From positions 1 through 44,139 of the forward strand of contig URGA01000007.1 in NCBI GenBank assembly GCA_900547275.1: DNA of 44,139 nt, read 5' to 3'. The notes under the pieces are model-generated. The model had not been told where the DNA came from. It made no database searches and was given only the letters and a program-made list of their open reading frames with translations. A program made the position numbers and the translations under genes. This DNA comes from an uncultured Oscillospiraceae bacterium. Lineage in GTDB: Bacteria > Bacillota > Clostridia > Oscillospirales > Acutalibacteraceae. Shown one piece after another: positions 15,991 to 22,933 of the stretch (within the stretch, counting starts at the first letter, position 1; each line of letters opens with the position of its first letter).

Positions 15991-16016
15991 GATTAGTGTG
16001 AATTTTCACACTAATC
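15991..16016. repeat. 12-bp arm palindrome after the relaxase gene
   Basis: GATTAGTGTGAA and TTCACACTAATC with a 2-bp centre stand just past the relaxase stop. It lacks a good T-run and could be an operator or an mRNA 3'-end hairpin. Confidence 0.7.
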
Positions 16017-16021
16017 TCCTT

Positions 16022-17476
16022 TCAGCCTGCCAATAAATATCGGCAGGGATTTATTTTTTTCATACTCATAGTGTAATCATAGTCATCGTATTCTTCATAG
16101 CATGAAGTCTTTTGTCCTTTAGCAAGACGCTTTCGTATGCTTTTCTTGGATAACTTAATTCTCTTTCTTGTGTATCTTCTGTTGTTGGTACTTAGAAGGT
16201 CTGCGAAGTTACCCATAAAATTAATGCTCCAAGTGATAAGACTTGCATTGCTGTCAGTGCCCAGTTGATTATCCTTTGTTTGAGCAGTGTATCTTTCATA
16301 TGCTCTTTCTCCATAGAAAGACTGTTCGAAAAATCGTCTTTCATTCTCCCAGCCTGTAAGGATATCTCCTGCATCGTTTTCTTGGTTTCGTCCTTCAGTA
16401 CGCTCGTCTGTCTTATGACTGACTTGTTGAAATCCGATTCTATCGCTTTCATAACTTTGCTGTGTTTCTCCGTTATTGAACCCAGCTTCTCTATGTAGGT
16501 TTGCATATTCTCCGTCTGATTGTTTATCAATCCTGCCATCTGTTCTGTTGTAATCATCGTTTGCAGTATGTTCTGTTGCTGTTCCATTATTGATATTTGA
16601 TGTGCCAGCAGACTGATAAGACTTTCCCAGTTTTCCTCTGTTATTACTGCGTAGGTCTGAGGCGTCTGTGCCTGTCTCATCATATCCTTCATATTTTCGA
16701 AGGTATTCTTTCCGTTTTGTGAATTCATTTTCCATCGCTCCTTTCAAGTATTTATCTTCGTGCAGTTTAAAATCTCTGCACCTTTTACCGTTAGGACATT
16801 GATATAATATGGTGTCACGACTGCTTGTCCATATTACTCGGTATCCTTTTTTGTTCATCAGCTTTATGAAATCTATTTTAGATTTTGCATAGAGCATTGC
16901 GTTGTCAATGTCTATTGCAAGCTGAGTTTTCCAACTGTTTCCTGCCTTGGCTGCATAGTATTCTTTTGAAGTTACTCCCTGAACTTTCTTTTTAGGCTGA
17001 CAGATAGGCAGTCCGTATTTCATACATAACTGATCGTTAACATATCTGACTCTCTCTATGTCATTTTTGTTTTGATGTATTTTGTGTCCGTCAAGCGAAC
17101 TAACTGAGTTGATTATTATGTGTGAATGTATGTTGTCTGTGTCCATATGAGTACAGACTAAGGCTTGGTATCCGGGATAACATTTCTCAACCCATTCCAT
17201 TGCAATCTGATGAGCAAGTATAGGTTCGATGTTAGTTTCTTCTTCAAATGACTGTATAGCATAGTAGAACTGAACACCGTCTGTCTTGTTAAATTGTTTC
17301 TTAGTATCCATAAAATCTTTGAATGCTCTTTCTGCAATGCAGTTTACTCCTGATACTAATCGAATCTCCGTATCTTCAATCTTGGTTTTGTATTTCTGCG
17401 TACAGTATGCAATCACACTTCCGAGAGCACCTGAGTTCTTACTATCTTTTCGCTTTAAGAAATTTATCGTTGCCAT
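16022..17476 (-). CDS. relaxase (MobA/VirD2 type, MOBP)
   Basis: A 484-residue relaxase that nicks oriT and stays linked to the transferred strand. The N-terminal ~260 residues are the catalytic domain: likely nucleophile Tyr24 (VIAYCTQKY) and the metal-binding triad HMDTDNIHSHIIIN (His110, His117, His119). Residues about 275-430 are low-complexity Asn/Gly/Asp/Gln-rich. This coincides with a second gene in another frame on the same strand (16192-16728). The last ~60 residues are very basic. Its start overlaps the mobC stop by 13 nt. No other transfer genes are present, so the element is mobilisable by a helper. Confidence 0.92.
   Translation of the reverse strand: MATINFLKRKDSKNSGALGSVIAYCTQKYKTKIEDTEIRLVSGVNCIAERAFKDFMDTKKQFNKTDGVQFYYAIQSFEEETNIEPILAHQIAMEWVEKCYPGYQALVCTHMDTDNIHSHIIINSVSSLDGHKIHQNKNDIERVRYVNDQLCMKYGLPICQPKKKVQGVTSKEYYAAKAGNSWKTQLAIDIDNAMLYAKSKIDFIKLMNKKGYRVIWTSSRDTILYQCPNGKRCRDFKLHEDKYLKGAMENEFTKRKEYLRKYEGYDETGTDASDLRSNNRGKLGKSYQSAGTSNINNGTATEHTANDDYNRTDGRIDKQSDGEYANLHREAGFNNGETQQSYESDRIGFQQVSHKTDERTEGRNQENDAGDILTGWENERRFFEQSFYGERAYERYTAQTKDNQLGTDSNASLITWSINFMGNFADLLSTNNRRYTRKRIKLSKKSIRKRLAKGQKTSCYEEYDDYDYTMSMKKINPCRYLLAG
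16192..16728 (-). CDS. coiled-coil membrane protein nested inside the relaxase gene
   Basis: A 178-residue frame lies wholly within the relaxase gene, same strand, different frame. It has a strong ribosome site (AAAGGAG, 9 nt from the ATG). The predicted protein looks real: a long Gln/Met/Lys-rich coiled coil (about 40-145) with a TEKHSKVMKAIESDF-type heptad pattern, and a C-terminal hydrophobic helix (INWALTAMQVLSLGALILWV). The relaxase frame over the same stretch is unstructured, low-complexity sequence, as expected if the inner frame is the constrained one. Nested mobilisation genes are known in RSF1010 (mobB in mobA) and ColE1 (mbeB/mbeD in mbeA), and RSF1010 MobB is membrane-associated. 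Equivalence is inferred from layout only. Confidence 0.62.
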   Translation of the reverse strand: MNSQNGKNTFENMKDMMRQAQTPQTYAVITEENWESLISLLAHQISIMEQQQNILQTMITTEQMAGLINNQTENMQTYIEKLGSITEKHSKVMKAIESDFNKSVIRQTSVLKDETKKTMQEISLQAGRMKDDFSNSLSMEKEHMKDTLLKQRIINWALTAMQVLSLGALILWVTSQTF

Positions 17477-17814
17477 TTGTTTGCCTTTCGTATGATTGTG
17501 TTTAGAGCTTTGCGGATATTATCAAGTTCATCCGTGCATTCTTGCAGATTAACACACTCAATTCTTCCTAACTGAGACAGCATACGAAGTTGATTTATGT
17601 TACTGCCAATCTTCTTTACTTGATAAACAAGTTCATTAAATGTTTCCTTATCTCCGATAACATATACATCCTTAACGACAGCGCAGGCAGTTATGTAAGC
17701 AGTCATATTCATTCCTAATGCTGAGGCTTTATCTTCAATAATGCTTTTAGCAGTTGGCGTCAAGTGAAGATTTATCCGTTCTGACTTAGTTTCTTTATCC
17801 TTAATATCAATCAC
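17464..17814 (-). CDS. mobC: mobilisation protein MobC
   Basis: A relaxosome accessory protein of about 116 residues. A ribbon-helix-helix-like N-terminus (RINLHLTPTAKSIIEDKA) is followed by the typical MobC segment VKKIGSNINQLRMLSQ. It assists relaxase binding at oriT. The start is unclear: AAAGGAG overlaps the GTG at 17814, no ATG is near, and an ATT at 17805 has ideal spacing (8 nt). The frame is open to 17859 with only a weak TTG. It overlaps the relaxase start by 13 nt. Confidence 0.85.
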   Translation of the reverse strand: MIDIKDKETKSERINLHLTPTAKSIIEDKASALGMNMTAYITACAVVKDVYVIGDKETFNELVYQVKKIGSNINQLRMLSQLGRIECVNLQECTDELDNIRKALNTIIRKANKWQR

Positions 17815-17831
17815 TCCTTTCAAAATTTGTT

Positions 17832-17910
17832 TTGCCTTCAGGCAACCGCTTTTCAGCAAAGGAGCCGAAAAGATGCGCCCAATGCGCTATGCTTGGACTC
17901 TCCTAAAGGA
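17832..17910 (+). other. candidate origin of transfer (oriT)
   Basis: Upstream of mobC lies CTTTTC (17849-17854) with its inverted copy GAAAAG (17867-17872), followed directly by ATGCGCCCAATGCGC. An inverted repeat followed by a TGCGCCC core is the layout of RSF1010/pIP501-type nick regions (AAGTGCGCCCT). Extra hairpins TTGCC/GGCAA (17832-17845) and CTCTCC/GGAGAG (about 17898-17913) flank it. This is the expected place for oriT, but the nick site is inferred. Confidence 0.45.
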
Positions 17911-18096
17911 GAGTGTTTACAACTGTAACAACAACACAGAATCACTTTCAGTAATTGCTTTCATATGTTCGTTCTCACCTCCACAAACGCCACACAAGGC
18001 GTTTTTATTTTTGTTTTGATTACTTTTGTGTGTTTTTCCTTTCCTCGTCAGAAGGGCTTTTAATTGTTCGTCACCGTTTGCTGAACCGGCGGTGGT

Positions 18097-18378
18097 TCAT
18101 ATTTTGTGTACCGTATACAGATTGCTCTGCCTTGCGTTTTCAAAATATCTTTGAGAAACATCAACATAGCCTTTCTCTGTAAGACCTCTTATTGCTTTAC
18201 GGCAGGAGTTCTCACACATACCGCAGTACTTTGCAATGTTGGGAACGGAGTAATAACTCATTCCTTTAGCATCACCTCTGCTTGTCAGAAAGCTGTACAC
18301 CACAAACTCCATAGGCGTTAAGCCTTCATCAAAAATTTTATTAGGCAGAAGAAAGAAATTGCCTTTTTGCTTATTCAT
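18097..18378 (-). CDS. winged-helix DNA-binding protein
   Basis: A 93-residue protein with a helix-turn-helix like those in replication initiators and element regulators: LTPMEFVVYSFLTSR, then SVPNIAKYCGMCENSCRKAIRGLTEKGYV. GGAGGT stands 6 nt from the ATG. It lies between mobC/oriT and the repeat-rich gap at 18379-18868. It may control mob genes or act in replication of the excised circle; the sequence does not decide. Confidence 0.75.
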   Translation of the reverse strand: MNKQKGNFFLLPNKIFDEGLTPMEFVVYSFLTSRGDAKGMSYYSVPNIAKYCGMCENSCRKAIRGLTEKGYVDVSQRYFENARQSNLYTVHKI

Positions 18379-18868
18379 AAAATCACCTCCTCACTTACCC
18401 TTGCACACTTTTTTAACCTTTTGAGCCAAACTTTTTTAAAAACCCCTTCACTATATAGCCGCGAAAACGGCAAAAAATGAGGGTGTTTCAGTTTTATTTA
18501 CAAAATATTTACATACCCCTCCATATATTTAGCCGTTGAGTAACTACTTTTGAGCCAAATTTTTTTATCACAAAAAAAGATAACAGATTTTTTCATATTG
18601 CGTGCATCTTCGGAAGATACATTTCGAGGTTACTGTATCAACTTGTACAAACAATATGTAGTAGTTAAATTAATAACCTTGTTTAGCCATAACTATTCAT
18701 TAAACCTCATTGACACAAACCAACACTTTTTATCCATTAATTATGTATCTTCCAAAGATACATCTTTTTTATTTTCATCACTTTGCACAACAATTTGAAA
18801 ACAAAAATAGCAGTTTCTCGTAATTGAGAAACTGCTATTCATAAGCAAGTATTTTTAAATTGAAATTC
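18379..18868. other. repeat-rich non-coding region
   Basis: No supported gene. A direct repeat TTTTGAGCCAAA followed by a T-run occurs at 18419 and 18548. Short palindromes ATCTTC/GAAGAT (near 18606) and ATGTATCTT/AAGATACAT (near 18742-18764) are related to each other. This could be a regulatory or replication region of the element. Confidence 0.55.
18797..18839 (-). terminator. terminator of the DUF6809-like gene
   Basis: AATAGCAGTTTCTC and GAGAAACTGCTATT make a perfect 14-bp stem. On the minus strand it is followed by TTTTGTTTTC. Confidence 0.88.
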
Positions 18869-19117
18869 TTATTCGTTTAATAACCTAACCGCTAACTTAA
18901 ATCCGATTTCAAACGCTTGACATTCAACCAGGGAAGTGTACTCATCAACACATTCAGCATACTTCTTGTACTCATCAAGTTCTTTGCCCTTAAGTGTTGA
19001 TGTCAGATACTTCTGATGCCTTGCCATCAGTTCAACTAACTTCTTTTCTTCATCAGATACTTCTTTATCTTCACTTGGATTTATATTTCCATACCATAGT
19101 TCTTGTAGTATTGACAT
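18869..19117 (-). CDS. DUF6809-type small protein
   Basis: An 82-residue, mostly helical, charged protein. It begins MSILQELWYGNINPSED and ends AFEIGFKLAVRLLNE, the pattern I associate with small DUF6809 proteins common on clostridial mobile elements. AGGGAG lies upstream of the ATG. Function unknown. It has its own strong terminator and closes the mobilisation module before the cargo. Confidence 0.65.
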   Translation of the reverse strand: MSILQELWYGNINPSEDKEVSDEEKKLVELMARHQKYLTSTLKGKELDEYKKYAECVDEYTSLVECQAFEIGFKLAVRLLNE

Positions 19118-19216
19118 AAATAATCAACTCCCTTGCAGTACAACAAATACCACAAAGGAGTTTGAATATCCAGATATTTTTACTAATTCGAACAATAAAA
19201 ATATCATACCAAAAAG

Positions 19217-19244
19217 TTTTATCAAATTGTAGTTTTTGATAAAA
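19217..19244. promoter_or_regulatory. candidate TetR operator, site 1
   Basis: TTTTATCAAA-N8-TTTGATAAAA, a perfect 10-bp arm palindrome whose right arm covers the -35 of the Pip gene promoter. The same 9-bp arms with the same 8-bp gap occur at 27936-27961. Confidence 0.55.
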
Positions 19245-19264
19245 TTTTAAGCGCTCTATATAAC
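19236..19264 (+). promoter_or_regulatory. promoter of the YhgE/Pip gene
   Basis: TTGATA, a 17-nt spacer and TATAAC. The stretch TTGATAAAATTTTAA is shared with the tetR promoter at 27304. TATAACTTGTT at 19259-19269 has an inverted copy at 19320-19330 next to the ribosome site, so the leader can fold over the start. Confidence 0.6.
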
Positions 19265-19343
19265 TTGTTTAATGACTTTTAGCAGCAAATGCATTACTAT
19301 TTGTAATAGAGCAAAATACAACAAGTTATAAGGAGACGATCGT

Positions 19344-22130
19344 ATGAAAGAAAAGAAGAAAACGCCGTGGATTATGAAGACGGCAATCATCATAGGCGTA
19401 CTGGTTATCCCTTTGCTTTATTCCTATTTCTATTTAGGAGCATTCTGGGACCCGTATGCAAGACTTGATGATGTTCCCGTGGCAGTAGTTAATCTTGACA
19501 GCGGTGCTGTTATTAACGGCGAGGAGAGAAATCTCGGTCAGGAAATCTGCGATAATCTTGAAAAGGACGGAACACTTAAATTTGTATTTACCGATAATGC
19601 AGACGCAGAACAAGGTGTACTTGAAAATGATTATTACGCTTCAATAACAATTCCTAAAGATTTTTCAAGCAATGCCTCAACTGCTTCAAAGGACACTGAA
19701 AAACTACATAGTTCGATTGTTTACACGGCAAACCAAAAAAAGAATTATCTTGCTGCACAGATAATTGAAAACGCAATGCCTACAATAAAGCAAACAGTTA
19801 ATTCAAGCATTGATAAAGAAATAATTACTACTCTTTGCGACAAGCTGGAAAGCGTACCCGATTCAATGGGTGAGCTGCAAAACGGATTCAAGCAATTATC
19901 GGACGGATCCGGAAAACTGAGTAGCGGTACTAACGAGCTTGCTGACGGAGCAGATAAATTATACGAAGGATCAAGTGCTCTTGCTGACGGCAGTAAACAG
20001 GTGTCAGACGGTGCAGTAACACTTCTTGACGGAATTAAAGCGCTTGATAAAGGGGCAAATACCTTAAATGCCTCAGTTCCTCAATTAGCCGATGGTGTTC
20101 AGCAGCTTACAGACGGTTCAGTTGTCCTAAGAAACGGAACAGCTGCATTAAATTCAAAAATTCCGGAATTATCTGGCGGTGCGGCACTGCTTAATAATGG
20201 CGCACTTCAGCTCAGCACAGGTCTTGATACCTTAAAATCAAACAGTCCCTCTCTTACTGCGGGTGCACAGCAATTAAACGCAGGTGCCACATCTCTTAAA
20301 AGCGGAATTCAAACATATACAGATGGTGTATCATCTGCCAATTCGGGTGCTGTTACTCTTGCCAACGGTATCGACGCATACACAACAGGTGTTGAAAGTG
20401 CAAGTGCAGGAGCAAATAATCTTTATAATGGTATTAATCAGGCAAACGAAGGATTAAATCAAATTGTTACACAGGTTCAGGCTTCATCACAACAGCTTGA
20501 GCACACAGCTCCCGACAGCAGTCTTGATGCCCTTTCCTCCGGTACATCACAGGTGTATGAGGGCATCGGCACATTCAGTACAAATTATACGAATGCTTTA
20601 AACGCTCTTAAATACTATCAGACAACAGGTGATACTCAGTATCTTAATGTGGCAGTCAGTGGATTTGAACAGCTTGACAACAGCCTCCCTGCTCTTAAGT
20701 CAGGTGCTCACCAGGTAAGTAGCGGCGTTACGAAATTGACTGACGGTATGAAAGATGTTAAAAACAACACTTCGCAGCTTCTTACAGGCTTGCAGGCATT
20801 GCAATCAGGCTTTGGTAACAATACGGACAGCAGTACATTGTTAGGAGGTGCGTATGCTCTTAATCAGGGACTTAGTACATTAAAATCTAATAACAATACA
20901 CTAAACTCAGGAGCACAGGCATTAAAAACAGGACTTAATACTCTTAACAGTAACAGCAATGCTCTTAATCAAGGTGCAAATGAGCTTTCAAGCGGTGCAA
21001 GCACACTAAGCACAGGCGTTAACAGCTATACAGATGGTGTTGCGTCAGCTGCTAACGGTGCTGCTCAGCTTAAAGAGGGTACTTCTTCATTAACATCAAA
21101 AATCCCTGCCCTTACTCAGGGAGTAAATGCACTTGACGAGGGAGCAGGTGAACTTAGCACAGGTCTTATACAACTCAATTCAAAGGTACCTGCACTTTCA
21201 AACGGTGTTTCGGCTCTTGCAGACGGCTCAGGTAAATTACTTGCAGGTGCTGACAAGTTATCAACAGGTGCTAATGATTTGTCTGTCGGTACAGTTCAGC
21301 TTGATAATGGTATATCAACATTAAGAACAGGTGCATATTCACTTAATGATGGTGCAACTCAGCTTGACAACGGTATTAGCAATGCAAAGGATGGTGTTGA
21401 TGAATCAATCACCGATACTATCATTCAGCTAAATGCTTTGGACGGACTTGCAGATTATGCCGAAGAGCCTATATCAACAGTAACAGAATATGTTCAGCCG
21501 GTGGAAAATTACGGTTCTGCCTTCGCACCATACTTTATGTGTCTGTCACTTTGGGTAGGTGGCTTGATGATTTACTTTGGTATTTATCTTGATTATAACA
21601 GAAAAATAAAATCACTTACCAAGGACTCTAACAGAATAATTTTGAGAACACTATCCTTTGGTCTTATCAGTATGGCTCAGGGTGTACTTCTTGCAATAGT
21701 AATCAAGGACATTCTTCACATTGTTGTAAATAATCCGTTAATGCTGTTTATGTCCTGCATACTTGTTTCATTAACCTTTATGACAATAATACAGTTCTGT
21801 ATTATTAATCTCGGTGACGCAGGCAAATTTGTTTCACTTTTACTGCTTATTCTTCAGCTTACATCCTGCGCCGGTACTTTCCCGATAGAAACACAGTCAG
21901 GCTTCTTCAGAGTTATCAATAAAATTCTGCCAATGACATATTCTACACAACTCTTTAAAGAGGCTATAAGCGGAACGGCAGGTTCAAACGCAGGAAAAAG
22001 TGCAATAATACTTGCTGCTTTCTTCGTGGTGTTCCTTGCTTTAACACTTATCTTTAGCCACAGCTCACTAAAAAAGGATTTACAGAGAATTGATGCTAAC
22101 ACAAAGGAAAAAATGGCAGTGTCTAAATAA
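19344..22130 (+). CDS. YhgE/Pip family membrane protein
   Basis: A 928-residue protein of the YhgE/Pip (phage infection protein) family. An N-terminal transmembrane helix (about 12-32) is followed by the family start domain (WDPYARLDDVPVAVVNLD), a very long outer stalk (about 180-700) and five or six C-terminal membrane helices of ABC-2 permease type (about 725-915). The stalk is built of short L-x-x-G-type repeats (ADGADKL, NDGATQLDNG, STGANDL) that may form a rod. Relatives are phage receptors or export-related surface proteins and are often under TetR control. AAGGAG precedes the ATG. It starts the cargo and is followed 32 nt later by the CmpB-like gene. Confidence 0.9.
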   Translation: MKEKKKTPWIMKTAIIIGVLVIPLLYSYFYLGAFWDPYARLDDVPVAVVNLDSGAVINGEERNLGQEICDNLEKDGTLKFVFTDNADAEQGVLENDYYASITIPKDFSSNASTASKDTEKLHSSIVYTANQKKNYLAAQIIENAMPTIKQTVNSSIDKEIITTLCDKLESVPDSMGELQNGFKQLSDGSGKLSSGTNELADGADKLYEGSSALADGSKQVSDGAVTLLDGIKALDKGANTLNASVPQLADGVQQLTDGSVVLRNGTAALNSKIPELSGGAALLNNGALQLSTGLDTLKSNSPSLTAGAQQLNAGATSLKSGIQTYTDGVSSANSGAVTLANGIDAYTTGVESASAGANNLYNGINQANEGLNQIVTQVQASSQQLEHTAPDSSLDALSSGTSQVYEGIGTFSTNYTNALNALKYYQTTGDTQYLNVAVSGFEQLDNSLPALKSGAHQVSSGVTKLTDGMKDVKNNTSQLLTGLQALQSGFGNNTDSSTLLGGAYALNQGLSTLKSNNNTLNSGAQALKTGLNTLNSNSNALNQGANELSSGASTLSTGVNSYTDGVASAANGAAQLKEGTSSLTSKIPALTQGVNALDEGAGELSTGLIQLNSKVPALSNGVSALADGSGKLLAGADKLSTGANDLSVGTVQLDNGISTLRTGAYSLNDGATQLDNGISNAKDGVDESITDTIIQLNALDGLADYAEEPISTVTEYVQPVENYGSAFAPYFMCLSLWVGGLMIYFGIYLDYNRKIKSLTKDSNRIILRTLSFGLISMAQGVLLAIVIKDILHIVVNNPLMLFMSCILVSLTFMTIIQFCIINLGDAGKFVSLLLLILQLTSCAGTFPIETQSGFFRVINKILPMTYSTQLFKEAISGTAGSNAGKSAIILAAFFVVFLALTLIFSHSSLKKDLQRIDANTKEKMAVSK
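19884..21420 (+). repeat. coding repeat region of the Pip stalk
   Basis: Degenerate repeats of about 7-residue units (pattern L..G...L..GA) run through about 500 residues. DNA units differ, so the repeat is old and protein-level. Confidence 0.8.
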
Positions 22131-22162
22131 ACCATCCTATTGTTTAAAAGAGGAGAATACAT

Positions 22163-22804
22163 ATGGCTAAATTTAATTTTTATCAATATGTATGGATATT
22201 CATTTCAGGCTGTTACTTAGGCTACGGTGTAGAAACACTTTGGTGTTTGATTAAACTTGGCTACATAGAAAGCAGAAAATCCCTTGTGCTCGGTCATCTC
22301 AGCGTAGCCTACGGAATGGGAGCCGTACTTCTCACGCTTTTACTTGTGCATTTTCAAAATTCATCTGCTTGGAAGATATTTTTAGTTGCTTTTGTCAGTG
22401 GAACTGTTGTTGAATATATCTGTTCATTAGGACAGGAAATTTGCTTCGGCTCGGTAGCTTGGGATTACAGCCATCTTCCGCTAAATATAAACGGCAGAGT
22501 GTGCCTTTTATACTCACTTTTTTGGGGAGTGCTTGGGTTATTTTGGGTAAAGCTTGTTATACCGTTTATGAGTAAATGCTTTGATAAAATCAATATACCT
22601 TTTGATAAAGTAATAATTTGGGCATTTATAGCATTCTTTGTATTTGATGCTACGCTGTCTGCTTCAGCTGCAATACGAATGGATAAGCGAGATAACGGCG
22701 AAGATGCGAAAAATCACTTTGAGCAATATCTTGATACTCATTATGATGACGAAACAATGCACAAAATCTATGCAAACTCAAAAAGTGTTGAAAAAAACAA
22801 GTAG
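22163..22804 (+). CDS. CmpB-like putative ABC transporter permease
   Basis: A 213-residue protein with about five membrane helices. It fits the 'putative ABC-transporter type IV / CmpB' family: GCYLGYGVETLWCLIKLG near the start, SLGQEICFGSVAWDYS, then NINGRVCLLYSLFWGVLG, the best-kept motif. No ATPase partner is nearby, and the transport role of this family is by name only. AGAGGAG lies upstream of the ATG. It follows the Pip gene by 32 nt, so the two are likely one transcript. Confidence 0.82.
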   Translation: MAKFNFYQYVWIFISGCYLGYGVETLWCLIKLGYIESRKSLVLGHLSVAYGMGAVLLTLLLVHFQNSSAWKIFLVAFVSGTVVEYICSLGQEICFGSVAWDYSHLPLNINGRVCLLYSLFWGVLGLFWVKLVIPFMSKCFDKINIPFDKVIIWAFIAFFVFDATLSASAAIRMDKRDNGEDAKNHFEQYLDTHYDDETMHKIYANSKSVEKNK

Positions 22805-22870
22805 AAAACTTCAAAATAATTGAACTTTAAAATTAAAGCTAAAAATTATATATCCCGTCATTCTTGTATA

Positions 22871-22899
22871 TTGACAAAAAGTTAACAATGTTTTAAGAT
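22871..22899 (+). promoter_or_regulatory. promoter of the flavoprotein operon
   Basis: TTGACA, a 17-nt spacer and TAAGAT lie upstream of the 22934 start. The spacer holds GTTAACAAT, which also occurs (inverted) at the -35 of the oleate hydratase promoter. Confidence 0.5.
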
Positions 22900-22933
22900 A
22901 TGATATATAATCATATTGCTTAGGAGAATTCTG

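Noticed and set aside
18550..18798. Plus-strand 82-codon open frame
   Set aside because: TTG start, no ribosome site, low-complexity composition and it covers palindromic repeats.
22580..22609. Two TTTGATAAA copies inside the CmpB-like gene as operator sites
   Set aside because: They are in direct, not inverted, order and encode FDK twice, so coding chance explains them.
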